64,000 nt of DNA from Candidatus Thiosymbion ectosymbiont of Catanema sp. Cochon2018 (GTDB lineage Bacteria > Pseudomonadota > Gammaproteobacteria > Chromatiales > Chromatiaceae). A model generated the notes under the pieces. The model saw only the letters and a program-made list of their open reading frames with translations, did no database searches and had not been told where the DNA came from. Positions within the stretch are counted from its first letter, which is position 1, and each line of letters starts with the position of its first letter. Location of the stretch: the NCBI GenBank assembly GCA_011392765.1, contig WYCW01000004.1, positions 404,538 through 468,537 of the forward strand. The letters run 5' to 3'. The translations under genes were made by a program, and so were the position numbers. This document shows positions 42,901-50,641 of this stretch, in pieces.

Positions 42901-43413
42901 CGGATATTGCATCTGGCTACCCACGGCTTCTTTCTCGACCGGAAATCCGGCTCCAGCGAACGACCCCTGACCCTGGCCGGTGTGGCCCTGGCCGGCGCCA
43001 ATGACGGCCTGTACGGTAAAACGGGTCCCGCCGGTGAGGACGGCATCCTCTATGCCTTAGAAACCCTGGATCTGAATCTGGCGGGCACCGAGTTGGTCGC
43101 CCTCTCCGCCTGCGATACCGGCCGCGGCGAGGTGGACTACTCCGAGGGCGTCTATGGCTTGGTGCGTGCCTTTCGTATCGCCGGCGCCCGCCATGTACTC
43201 ATGACCTTATGGCCCCTGAACGACCGTCTGGCCTATAGTTTCATGAAGGATTTCTACGCAAAGTGGTTCGACGACCCTAAACGCCACCCGGCGGAGGTCT
43301 TGAGAGAAATCCAATTGGCTTGGATTCGCAGCAAAGACCCCAAAGATCCGAAAGCTCTCAAGCGTAGCGATCCGAAGTATTGGGCGCCCTATGTCCTGAT
43401 CGAGGGCCGGTAG
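39943..43413 (+). CDS. Secreted TPR-CHAT protein
   Basis: 1156 residues. Signal segment 9-30 (FGIACLLLILLATAGPVWA). From about residue 90 there are eleven 42-residue kinesin-light-chain-type TPR units (NNLAxLYxxQGRYDEAEPLYLRALE...ILGxDHPDTL), followed by a linker to about 760. The C-terminal CHAT caspase-like domain has the catalytic pair H994 (HLATHGFF) and C1057 (ALSACDTG). It is therefore probably an active protease or adaptor exported beyond the inner membrane. CHAT-TPR proteins are linked to programmed responses and peptide processing; target unknown. The TAG stop leads directly into repeat D4. Confidence 0.88.
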   Translation: MRTMSGKIKAGFGIACLLLILLATAGPVWALEPVGPESEAMLQKLRGQSGKEPTAEGLVDALNRATVGFLQPGEYAQAEIVASEALALAERDLGQEHQKTLAALNNLAVLLNNQGRYDEAEPLYLRALKSHERILGEDHPDTLTSLSNLAELYRRQGRYDEAEPLSIRAHKTHERILGRDHPDTLVSVNNLAMLYYAQGRYDEAESFFVHALETHERILGKDHPNTLTNTNNLAGLYYAQGRYEEAEPLLVRALEASERILGQDHPQTLGSVNNLAELYRTQGRYDEAELLLVRALKARRQVLGRNHSDTLTAVNNLARLYESQGYYPKAEQLYMQALEDRERILGQDHPQTLSSVNGLAVLYQTQGRYGKSELLYLRALEAQERVLGKDHPDTIISVINLADLYRVQGRYGEAELLYLRALETNKRVLGWNHPDTLISVNNLAGLYKSQGRYDEAKPLYLRTLEAHERILGQDHPHTLVSINNLAGLHRVQGRYDKAEPLYLRTLAARERILGQGHPDTLLSINNLAGLYESQGRYGKAEPLYVRAIETGKRVLGEDHPLTLNIQLNLAVALIGSGQRDRALGELRRVDEGLRGFVGAQLDTTLSERIRRGWLLSESRFQDVVFSFALQHPEPDTLRLAADVLLRWKRLAEGSESLTARFVRSTKDPKTKETAEKLAKRRSALSRLVNLQAPDDGNKSAAHANAIALAIKDIGHLEVELAGLSEEFRDHQASLDVDWEQVRSGLPKGSALLSLRAFSPVDFATGNSGEPHWLALVIPAEPGTGAEILLKDLGPIAPTESTRKALRKTGNKESARTLYQRLFGELDAELAKYDRLYIAPDGALDLVPFARLILPNGRYWIERQALHRIQTGRDLVASGSDSASAAGMVAYGGVDYGETDCPEPKSSSTAKRSGIPSLTSDAVAGDRMLAMNRRLRGEGHCFDPLPFTAHEAKSVADFYWDSDNRKAEIWRNRDASEDRLKSLESPPRILHLATHGFFLDRKSGSSERPLTLAGVALAGANDGLYGKTGPAGEDGILYALETLDLNLAGTELVALSACDTGRGEVDYSEGVYGLVRAFRIAGARHVLMTLWPLNDRLAYSFMKDFYAKWFDDPKRHPAEVLREIQLAWIRSKDPKDPKALKRSDPKYWAPYVLIEGR

Positions 43414-43607
43414 GTTGGGCAAAGGCGCGCACTGCATGGCCGGCAATCGAGCCGATGACCTTTGTCGCGCCGTGCCCAACTTCCGGCCGACCGTTGGGCA
43501 CGGCGCGCCACCCATAGGGCATTCCCTGTCCAGCCTGTATGCTTGCCCAAGTGCCGGCTGTGATTCAGGATGCACCACCAGGCGGCGCGCCTTTGCCCAA
43601 TCTACGG
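43411..43607 (+). repeat. Family-D repeat (D4), inverted partner of 36886-36994
   Basis: TAGGTTGGGCAAAGGCGCGC at the CHAT stop, an inverted GCGCCGTGCCCAACTTCC / GTTGGGCACGGCGCG pair, and 43494-43602, an almost exact inverted copy of 36886-36994. Confidence 0.85.
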
Positions 43608-43649
43608 GCTTGATAAAATCAAGGTATAGCGTCTCGAAACGGTGCAGCC

Positions 43650-45458
43650 ATGAACCCCACGCGCATGAAATTCCCCTACGGCATCGCCGATTTCCAGACC
43701 ATTCGGGAGGAAGGCTACCTCTATATCGACCGCACCGACCGCATTCCGCTCATGGAGGAAATCGGCAAACAGGTCCTTTTTCTCCGCCCCCGGCGCTTCG
43801 GCAAAAGCCTGTGGCTCTCGACCCTGGAAAATTACTACGATCTGGCGCAAAGCGATCGCTTCGACGGGATCTTCGGGGGGCTGAAGATCGGCCGCAACCC
43901 CACGCCTCGACATAACAGCTATATCGTCATGGTCTGGGACTTCTCCACCGTCGATACCCAGGGGGACGTCGATTACATCCGGGGCGCACTCTACCGTCAT
44001 ATCAATGTCTGCATCAATGACACGCTTGCCCGTTACCCGGAACTCGAGCGTTTTCCCCTGATCGATGACGCCATCGCTAATTTTCAGGCCCTGGTAAAGG
44101 CAATCGCTCGAACCGATCACAAGCTCTATCTCTTCATCGACGAATACGACAATTTTGCCAACGAGGTGTTGGTGAGCCGGTTGCGGGGGGCCGATCAGTA
44201 TCGGGACCTGGTTTCCGGGGAAGGCGTATTGAAGAGCCTGTTCAAGGCCATCAAGAGCGTCGCCCGCGGTCAAGGGTTGGATCGGGTATTCATGACCGGC
44301 GTCTCGCCGGTGGTGATGAGCGATATCAGCAGCGGTTACAACACCATAAAGACCATCTCCGATTACCCGGAATATAATGATCTATGTGGTTTCACCGCCG
44401 ACGAGCTGCGCGGTCTCCTCGACCGGGTAGCCGACGAATGCGGTCTGTCCCCGGACCAGGCCGATGAGGCCATGGAGACCATGCGCACCTTTTATAACGG
44501 TTACTACTTCTCGTCGAAGCAGTCTTCGTCGACGCACGATTCTCTGATCTACAACCCGACCCTGGCCGTCTATTTCCTCGAAGAGCTGGCGAGATATTGC
44601 GAGTACCCGGCAAGGATCCTGGACAGCAACCTGGCCATGGACCGCAACCGCATCCACTTCGTCGCGGGGCTGCCCCATGGGGAACGGCTGGTCACACAAG
44701 CCCTGGCCGCCAATGAGACCAACCCGGACCAGAGTATCTTCATCGACCGGCCGGCCGATCGCTTCGGTGTCGAGGATATGCTGAACGCCCCCCGAGACGA
44801 GACCTTCCTGGCCTCGCTTCTCTATTACCTGGGGGTGCTCACCCTGGCCGGGCGCGACGAACAAGGCAGACTGCGCCTGACCATCCCGAACCTGGTGGTG
44901 CGCAGCCTCTACGCCGAGCGCCTGTACGATGCCCTGGTGCCCGAGTACGAAGACCGAGAGACGCGGCGGGCGGCGGCGGATCGTTTTTATGCCTACGCCG
45001 ATCCGGAACCCCTGTGCGATTTTATCGAACAGCGATTTTTCAAGGTATTCGACAACCGGGACCTCCGCTGGAGCAATGAGCTCACCGTCAAGACCGCCTT
45101 TCTGACCCTACTCTTCAACGATACTTTCTACATCATGGACTCGGAAACGGCCATCGATCGGGGTTACAGCGATTTGAGCCTCATCCTCCGCCCGGACATG
45201 CGCAAATACAAGAAGCTCCTCGACCACCTGCTGGAATTCAAGTATCTCCCGTGGAAGGCATTGGGAACGAACACCGAGACGGTGCGGGGTATGACCCGGA
45301 AGGAGCTGCGGAAACTTCCGCCTGTGATGGAACAGCTGAATATTGCCGGGGCGCAATTGGCCCGCTATCGGAAAACCCTGGAACGGGTCTATGGTAACAA
45401 ACTGAGACTACACACCCATGCGGTGGTCTGTATCGGACTGGAGCGGTTGGTGTGGTAA
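43650..45458 (+). CDS. AAA-ATPase-like / PD-(D/E)XK protein (DUF1703 type)
   Basis: 602 residues. The N-terminal AAA-ATPase-like domain has MKFPYGIADFQTIREEGYLY, a P-loop of the family form RPRRFGKS at about 46-53 and a Walker B of LYLFIDEYDNF near 163-173. The C-terminal PD-(D/E)XK-like domain runs from about 520 (LILRPDMRKYKKLLDHLLEFKYL). The family is amplified in many symbionts and free-living bacteria; biological role unknown. It follows repeat D4. The start is ATG 43650 (ATG 43665 also possible). Confidence 0.82.
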   Translation: MNPTRMKFPYGIADFQTIREEGYLYIDRTDRIPLMEEIGKQVLFLRPRRFGKSLWLSTLENYYDLAQSDRFDGIFGGLKIGRNPTPRHNSYIVMVWDFSTVDTQGDVDYIRGALYRHINVCINDTLARYPELERFPLIDDAIANFQALVKAIARTDHKLYLFIDEYDNFANEVLVSRLRGADQYRDLVSGEGVLKSLFKAIKSVARGQGLDRVFMTGVSPVVMSDISSGYNTIKTISDYPEYNDLCGFTADELRGLLDRVADECGLSPDQADEAMETMRTFYNGYYFSSKQSSSTHDSLIYNPTLAVYFLEELARYCEYPARILDSNLAMDRNRIHFVAGLPHGERLVTQALAANETNPDQSIFIDRPADRFGVEDMLNAPRDETFLASLLYYLGVLTLAGRDEQGRLRLTIPNLVVRSLYAERLYDALVPEYEDRETRRAAADRFYAYADPEPLCDFIEQRFFKVFDNRDLRWSNELTVKTAFLTLLFNDTFYIMDSETAIDRGYSDLSLILRPDMRKYKKLLDHLLEFKYLPWKALGTNTETVRGMTRKELRKLPPVMEQLNIAGAQLARYRKTLERVYGNKLRLHTHAVVCIGLERLVW

Positions 45459-45602
45459 CCGTTCCGTATCGAGGAAAAATCATGATCCTACACTTCCGGC
45501 ACGACCGCGGTGCAACCCTGGGGTGTGGTGAACGCAGCAAACCGGTTCGGCCGCAAGAAGCGACAGGATTTTGCCTTGTTTCCCATCTCAGGGTGGGTCC
45601 TC

Positions 45603-46508
45603 TCACAAACCCTCCACCTCTTCCAGCGTCAGCTGTGTGTATTCCATAATCTTTTCTGCGGGCTCACCTGCTTGCTTCATGATTTTCGCCGTTGCCTTTT
45701 TTCCTGTTTCTATTCCCTTCTCCATGCCCTTCTCCATACCTTTCTCCATGCCCTTTTTTTCTCCTTCCATGTGTCCGTCAACGAAGGAAGAATGGTACAG
45801 GCTGGCCTGATAACGCAACTCTTCGATATGCCATTCGTAAGACAACCTTTCTTCTTCCCCCAGCTTCAGGATATCCAGGACCTCTTTGGCCTTGGTCAGT
45901 CCCTTGGCGCGAAATCCTTCCTCGATCTCTTCGTTCTTCAGAAAATAGATCCACTCATCCAGGGGATCCTTGGCGATGTCGTTGAATCGATTGACCTTCA
46001 GAAGATAGTATTCCGGATAGAGCTCATGGGGGTATTGCTTGCCGAAGAGCGCCTGTTGTTTGTTGTTCAGCTGCAGCTCATCGTGGTAATGGATCCCCTG
46101 GAACCGGGTTTTCCCGTGATAAACATAGTCTTCGCCGTGCCCCAGATCGAAGTACAGGATATTGATGGAAATCACCTTGACGACATTTCCATAGCGTTCC
46201 GCTTTGGATAGGTGCTCCGTAATTGCCTTGGCGGTCGCAAACAGGATCCGTTGCAGATAATCGAATTCCCTTTCGTACTGGACCTCGATGAGAATGATTT
46301 CCTGTTTCCGGTTCCGGACCTTCATGTCCACGCGGTTGGATTTGTCCCGGGCGGTGTCTTGGTTGCTCTCGCTCTCGAGGATCTCCAGGATCTCGATGTC
46401 GTCCTTCAGCAATTCCGACAAGAAGCCTTCCAGTACTTCGTAGTTGGCCTTGCTCCGCAACAGCCGCTTCAGCGCCCAATCGAAGCTGACGAGTTTTCTT
46501 TTGCCCAT
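45603..46508 (-). CDS. Rpn family nuclease / putative transposase
   Basis: 301 residues. Same nuclease core as the copy at 1162 (RVDMKVRNRKQEIILIEVQY, with D and E-V-Q) and the FDWALKRLLRSKANYEVLEG start. The tail differs: after SSFVDGHMEGEKK come repeated GMEK units, a variant of the EG-rich helix. It is convergent with the AAA-type gene. The IS4-like MITE F3 lies upstream. Confidence 0.88.
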   Translation of the reverse strand: MGKRKLVSFDWALKRLLRSKANYEVLEGFLSELLKDDIEILEILESESNQDTARDKSNRVDMKVRNRKQEIILIEVQYEREFDYLQRILFATAKAITEHLSKAERYGNVVKVISINILYFDLGHGEDYVYHGKTRFQGIHYHDELQLNNKQQALFGKQYPHELYPEYYLLKVNRFNDIAKDPLDEWIYFLKNEEIEEGFRAKGLTKAKEVLDILKLGEEERLSYEWHIEELRYQASLYHSSFVDGHMEGEKKGMEKGMEKGMEKGIETGKKATAKIMKQAGEPAEKIMEYTQLTLEEVEGL

Positions 46509-46573
46509 TTCGAGTCCCGTACTTTAGGTCAATGCCATAACGATCGATGTGGTTCGCTGCGCTCACTACATCC

Positions 46574-46726
46574 CAATGCCATTAAGCTAGTCGCTGGTTG
46601 CTTACCGGTGCGGAAGAGAAAACTACGAATCACGCGAATCGGCGCGAATCCGATTCGCGGGGTTTCGCGTGATTCGTAGTTTTTCCTCTGGTTTGCCGAC
46701 TGGCAACGCTTAACTTAATAGCATTG
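46574..46726. mobile_element. IS4-like MITE, copy F3
   Basis: Ends CAATGCCATTAAGCTA and TAACTTAATAGCATTG with the 10-bp duplication CACTACATCC at 46564-46573 and 46727-46736. The interior is the ACTACGAATCACGCGAATC palindrome. The remaining 46737-46850 shows nothing of note. Confidence 0.92.
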
Positions 46727-46850
46727 CACTACATCCTACACCCCCGGCATGACCGCAGGGTGGGCAGTCAGGGCAACCGAATGATAATCCCTGCTGAAAC
46801 AAGATGATCATTTCTTATCTTGTGCCTCTGTTGTTCTATTTCCAAACGCT

Positions 46851-48632
46851 TTATGTGAGCCGACTATAGTTGGTAATCCCCGGATTGCCGGACACTTTCT
46901 TCAAGACCGGAGTATTGAGCTTGTCGATCTTGACTGTCTTCGCGTCGCGCAGGTACTCGGCGACCGTCTCCCAGATGGGCTCTCCGGGGGCCTGGGAGCC
47001 GACGGTGGCCCAGCCGGCGACCGTGTAGGATTTATCGGCCTCGATCCTGGTGCCGTCGTCCAGGGCCATGTCGCCGATGCGTTTGCCGATGGATGCGGTG
47101 GGGTCGCACACATAGTCCAGCCCCCCGACGCGGACCATGTCTCCGCCCTGCTGCATATAGGGGTCCGGGTTGAAGAGATTGTCACAGACATCTTCCAGGA
47201 TGGCCTTGAGCTCACTGCCCTTCATCTCACGGCGATAGGTCTCCGGATAGGTGATGCAGGTCTGGTCCATAACATGGTCCATGGTGATGATCTGGCCCGG
47301 CAGCACGCTCGTACCCCAGCGAAAGCCGGGCGACAGGCCGATCCGGGCATCCTTGACTTTGCGCAGGGCGTCACAGATGAGCTGGTCGAAGGTCCCGTTG
47401 AAGTTACCGCGTCGGTAGAGTACATCCTCGGTGGTGGCCAGCTTCTCCTCCAGTCGGTCCCGGTAGGGGGCGCGCACCTCCTCGATGTATTTGGCCATCT
47501 CGGCATCGGGCGCAAGCAGGTTGGAGAAGACCGGCAACAGCCGGTAGCGGAAATCACGCACCTTGCCGTCCCTGACGTCCAGGTCCATCACTCCTAAGAA
47601 CTTACCGTTGGAGCCGGCGTTGGTGACCAGGGTCTTGCCGCCCGCATTCGCCACGATGCCGGGGGCCGGTATGCCGTCATGGGTGTGGCCGCCGAAGATG
47701 ACGTCGATGCCGGTAACCCGCGAGGCCAGCTTGAGGTCCACGTCCATGCCGTTATGGGAGAGAACCACAAGGACATCGGGTTTTTCCTCGGCGCGAACCT
47801 TATCCACCATCTCTTGCATGCGTTCGTCCTGAATCCCGAATGTCCAGTCCGGGATGAAGCGCCGCGGATTGGCGATGGGGGTGTAAGGAAAGGCCTGGCC
47901 GATGACGGCGACCTTGACGCCACCGACGGCCTTGATGGTGTAGGGCTTGAAGGCCAGGCCCGCATCCTCGTCGAAGCCTGCGAACTCCGAGAACCTGTAA
48001 TCGAACAGGGCCTCGTCGCGCACGGCAACGTTCTGGGCCACGAAATCGCCCTCGAAGGCGCCGATATTCTCGATTATCTCCTCGTCGCGATAAGTAAACT
48101 CCCAATGCCCGGTCATGACATCGACTCCCAGCAGGTTGCAGGCGCCGACCATATCCTTACCTCGGGTCCAATAAGCGGTACCCGAGCCCTGCCAGGTATC
48201 GCCGCCGTCCAGCAACAAGCTATTGCCGTCACCCCGTTCGGCGCGGATGCGGTCCACCAGGGTCTTGAGATGGGCAAAGCCGCCCACCTTGCCGAATTGC
48301 CGGGCGGCCTCTTCGAAGCCCAAGCAGGTAAAGGCATGGGCCTCGATCCCGCCCGGCTCGATACCGAAGTGTCTCAGGAATGCCTCACCCACCACATGGG
48401 GCGCCTTGCCCAGGGCCGGGCCGACGCCCAGATTCACATTGGGCTCGCGGAAATGGATGGGATTGAGCTGGGCGTGAGTATCGGTGATATGCAACAGCGT
48501 GACATTGCCGAATCGAGGTACCTCGTAGAGGTCCGAGGGCCGCCGCATCGCGGTGAATGCGGATGCCGGCAGCATACCGGCCGCGCCGGCTACACTTAAG
48601 AGCTTGATGAATTCACGTCGCGCGAGCGTCAT
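46851..48632 (-). CDS. soxB: Thiosulfohydrolase SoxB
   Basis: 593 residues from ATG 48632 (MTLARREFIKLL); an upstream ATG at 48737 lies in repeat-like sequence. The twin-arginine signal RREFIKLLSVAGAAGM shows Tat export to the periplasm. The calcineurin-like metallophosphoesterase motifs LHITDTHAQLNPIHF, LLDGGDTWQGSG, TGHWEFTY and GGHTHDGIP bind two metals. The late TCITYPETYRREMKG segment is typical of SoxB. It releases sulfate from the sulfur chain bound to SoxYZ in thiosulfate oxidation. It is oriented away from soxXAK, which is 5.6 kb off, with an integron between; soxYZ is not in the window. Confidence 0.95.
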   Translation of the reverse strand: MTLARREFIKLLSVAGAAGMLPASAFTAMRRPSDLYEVPRFGNVTLLHITDTHAQLNPIHFREPNVNLGVGPALGKAPHVVGEAFLRHFGIEPGGIEAHAFTCLGFEEAARQFGKVGGFAHLKTLVDRIRAERGDGNSLLLDGGDTWQGSGTAYWTRGKDMVGACNLLGVDVMTGHWEFTYRDEEIIENIGAFEGDFVAQNVAVRDEALFDYRFSEFAGFDEDAGLAFKPYTIKAVGGVKVAVIGQAFPYTPIANPRRFIPDWTFGIQDERMQEMVDKVRAEEKPDVLVVLSHNGMDVDLKLASRVTGIDVIFGGHTHDGIPAPGIVANAGGKTLVTNAGSNGKFLGVMDLDVRDGKVRDFRYRLLPVFSNLLAPDAEMAKYIEEVRAPYRDRLEEKLATTEDVLYRRGNFNGTFDQLICDALRKVKDARIGLSPGFRWGTSVLPGQIITMDHVMDQTCITYPETYRREMKGSELKAILEDVCDNLFNPDPYMQQGGDMVRVGGLDYVCDPTASIGKRIGDMALDDGTRIEADKSYTVAGWATVGSQAPGEPIWETVAEYLRDAKTVKIDKLNTPVLKKVSGNPGITNYSRLT

Positions 48633-48750
48633 TTGGCGCGCCTCCTCTATCTGCCGAGACTGAATGGATTGGATACCTTCCGCGTCGCGGTGATGGGTAA
48701 GTTTTAAGTGGGAACCGATCCGATCCCCTCTCCCCAAACCCTCCCCCGAA

Positions 48751-48923
48751 GAGGGTGTCGTAAAAGCCCAAATCGGGATCGAAATCGAAATCCCGATCCC
48801 GATTTCGACCTACCCAGGTTCTCCAACGGCCGGTTGGGCGTAGGAGATGGAGCCTTACCAGCAAAATCAGATGAAACGGGATCGTAGGGGCACGGCATGC
48901 CGTGCCCTTTTTGCGACACCCTC
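48751..48923. repeat. AGGGTGTCG-family repeat (C2) upstream of soxB
   Basis: Ends GAGGGTGTCGTAAAAG and TTTTTGCGACACCCTC. The cargo includes CAAATCGGGATCGAAATCG and its complement, the same stutter found at 60546 in repeat A8, and a small GGGCACGGCATGCCGTGCCC palindrome. It lies in the former soxB promoter region. Confidence 0.82.
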
Positions 48924-49162
48924 GGAGGGAGAGGGGTTTGTTGTGCCGACGGGAACATTCGGGTTACTTGTTTCCGGTTTCGTGCGCAGCTGTCGGAGTC
49001 GTTCCATTATGCAAATGACTCACTCGACCACTTGAAAAATTACCATTACCCGCGTCGCTATCAAGTATGCCTGGATCGCGCTTCGGTGGCCATTGCCGTC
49101 CAGCCGTGTGGATTTCCCGCCGAACCCGTGCTAAGGTCAAAATCCTATAATCAAATAAAAGT
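48924..49162. other. Remnant sequence between C2 and the intI relic
   Basis: An open frame runs through 49166 (peptide with ESFHYANDSLDHLKNYHY) but starts inside the repeat and matches nothing I know. It may be a fragment of a lost gene. It does not read as the continuation of the integrase gene in any frame. Confidence 0.35.
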
Positions 49163-49262
49163 CTAGTACATCATTTCACCCGATATTGCGGGTCCCTGCA
49201 CCGAAGCATACGAACCAGCAGATACTATAAAATTCGCAATATCGGTTGAAACGGGGTACTAG
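49163..49262. mobile_element. About 92-bp MITE with CTAG duplication, inserted in intI (family H)
   Basis: Inverted ends TACATCATTTCACCCGATAT (from 49167) and ATATCGGTTGAAACGGGGTA (to 49258) are flanked by CTAG on both sides (49163-49166, 49259-49262). The insertion ends the integrase frame with the TAG of its CTAG. A lone left-end sequence CTAGTACATCATT is also at 38419. Confidence 0.82.
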
Positions 49263-49348
49263 GTGTAGTGCTTAAAACGGATTTTGTCCCGCACCTGGTC
49301 GAGCAGGCGGGGCTTGGTCCGCGTTCCGGCGGAGGGGGTATTTCCCAT
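49259..49348 (-). pseudogene. intI: Integron integrase, first 29 codons only
   Basis: Reading leftward from ATG 49348: MGNTPSAGTRT, then KPRLLDQVRDKIRFKHY, then T and TAG. The second part is the conserved start of integron tyrosine recombinases (compare VKVLDQLRERIRYLHYS of IntI1). The frame is broken by the family-H MITE immediately after the HY that precedes the S(I/L)RTE motif, and no further intI sequence is seen beyond it. The catalytic domain is lost, so no active integrase is encoded here. The gene is divergent from the cassettes, as in normal integrons. Confidence 0.85.
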
Positions 49349-49377
49349 GTCAGTACCTGACGGGTTTGTCCTATACA

Positions 49378-49393
49378 CTGGCAATATATACAG
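49378..49393 (-). promoter_or_regulatory. LexA (SOS) box in the intI promoter region
   Basis: On the intI strand the sequence is CTGTATATATTGCCAG, which matches 13 of 16 positions of the enterobacterial consensus CTG(TATATATATA)CAG, including both CTG and CAG arms. It lies 30 bases upstream of the intI start. SOS control of integrase genes through LexA is established for several integrons. Confidence 0.75.
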
Positions 49394-49399
49394 GTACTT

Positions 49400-49476
49400 G
49401 CGAACAGGCAAGTAGATTAGACCTCACTTTCGACGTATTTTCTTACGTCGCTTTTGAGGTCTACTTGACGTTAGCC
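49400..49476 (+). other. Candidate integron attI (or first attC-like) site
   Basis: Ends in GTTAGCC at 49470-49476, the integrase cut-site form G/TTRRRY, and the first cassette gene starts 22 bases later. It contains an imperfect hairpin (CAAGTAGA...CCTCA...CGACGTA against TACGTCG...GAGGT...ACTTG). A left-hand RYYYAAC box is not convincing, and the site lies between intI and the cassettes, so attI is favoured. A possible cassette promoter (TTGTCC at 49366 and TATACA at 49387, spacing 15) overlaps the LexA box. Confidence 0.65.
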
Positions 49477-49497
49477 CGATCAATCAGGATTTAGGAA

Positions 49498-50583
49498 TTG
49501 AAAAGACTTCCAAGAGATGCCGAAAAATTCGATGTTATGGATTTGTTCGCATCCATGGCATCAGAGTGCGGCTATAAGATCGATGATCCCACTTCGCAAA
49601 ATGATTTTGTGGAGAGGATACGCAACTCATTCGAAAAGAATAGAAGCAATGACATAACAGTTTATGGCAAGAGAACCGAGTCGTTATTCGCATACGTTGT
49701 AGGGGCACTTGGTAAATCGACCCTGTTAAAACAAGAAGATTCGGGAGCTCTTTACAGCGCTGATGACGTGATAATACCGCCCGACTATAGACTGATACTA
49801 AAGGATGGAAATCAGATTCTAGTTGAAGTAAAAAACTTCCACAATCAAGATCCGTCCGCTCAGTTTACTATAAAACGACGTTACTTTAAGAAACTAGAAA
49901 GCTATTCCGATATATGCGGCAATGATCTGATGTTCGCTATTTTCTTCTCTTCATGGAATCACTGGACACTTTTGTCAATTGATGCATTCGAGGAGAACGA
50001 TGACTCATATGGAATCGATTTCGCAACTGCAATGGCAAAATCAGAGATGTCTTTTATTGGTGACCAAATGATTGGCACCGCTCCGGATCTTGAACTTCAC
50101 CTCCTTACCGATGAAGAAGAGGCAAACATTTTAGATGAAAAAGGGCAAGCCCTTTTCACCACAAGAAAGGTAAAGATACTTTGTGCTGGAAAGGAGGTTC
50201 AAGATTCATTAGAACAAAAAATTGCCTTCTATCTGATGCGTTTTGGTGACTGGATTGGAAAAGATGTAGAAGCACTTGTTTCCAATAACAGGTTATTAGG
50301 AATGAAGTTTGTATTTACTCCAGAAGATGAGACCGAAGAGAATTTTTCTCTGATTGGTAGACTCAGCACAATGGTCACGAATATGTTCAAAGAGCATACC
50401 GTCAAAGACGGGAAAGTCGTTGCAGTGAGTAGCAAGCTAGAACCTGAAAAATTCATGCCTTTCATTCCCGATGACTACAAAGGAAAGGATCTCCCACTAT
50501 GGAGGTTCACTATACAGGCTAACCCGGACTTCAAAGGGCTAACAAAAACTTCCAGCCGACGCGCCAAAGGCGCGCGCGGCTGA
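49498..50583 (+). CDS. Cassette gene 1: PD-(D/E)XK-like hypothetical protein
   Basis: 361 residues from TTG 49498 (TAGGAATTG; an in-frame ATG at codon 14 is an alternative). It is visibly more AT-rich than the flanking genes. The restriction-like core is D96 (PPDYRLILKDG) followed by E110-V-K112 (ILVEVKNF). The rest is unrecognised, ending in a basic SSRRAKGARG encoded by the attC site itself. This is the first cassette: integrase cut site at 49470, gene 22 bases on, attC at the 3' end. A DNA-cleaving defence role is plausible from the motif and the setting, but is inference. Confidence 0.7.
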   Translation: MKRLPRDAEKFDVMDLFASMASECGYKIDDPTSQNDFVERIRNSFEKNRSNDITVYGKRTESLFAYVVGALGKSTLLKQEDSGALYSADDVIIPPDYRLILKDGNQILVEVKNFHNQDPSAQFTIKRRYFKKLESYSDICGNDLMFAIFFSSWNHWTLLSIDAFEENDDSYGIDFATAMAKSEMSFIGDQMIGTAPDLELHLLTDEEEANILDEKGQALFTTRKVKILCAGKEVQDSLEQKIAFYLMRFGDWIGKDVEALVSNNRLLGMKFVFTPEDETEENFSLIGRLSTMVTNMFKEHTVKDGKVVAVSSKLEPEKFMPFIPDDYKGKDLPLWRFTIQANPDFKGLTKTSSRRAKGARG

Positions 50584-50598
50584 AGTTTGCCGTTAGGC
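50537..50598 (+). other. attC site of cassette 1
   Basis: R'' box GGCTAAC at 50537-50543, then AAAAACTTCCAGCC, a central GGCGCGC loop, GGCTGAAGTTTG and R' box GTTAGGC at 50592-50598. About 62 bp, folding into the imperfect hairpin typical of attC. The stop codon of cassette gene 1 lies inside it. Confidence 0.88.
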
Positions 50599-50601
50599 CC
50601 G

Positions 50602-50631
50602 AAAAAACTACCCCCGGCGTGTAACCGGGGG
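50602..50631 (-). terminator. Intrinsic terminator of the symE gene
   Basis: On the reverse strand: CCCCCGG, 7-base loop, CCGGGGG, then TAGTTTTTTC. It is 10 bases past the symE stop and next to the attC cut site, so the cassette carries its own terminator. Confidence 0.82.
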
Positions 50632-50641
50632 CATAAAACTG

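Noticed and set aside
48897-49166. A forward 89-codon ORF next to the integron
   Set aside because: It starts inside repeat C2, ends in the MITE boundary and matches no family I know; listed only as a remnant.
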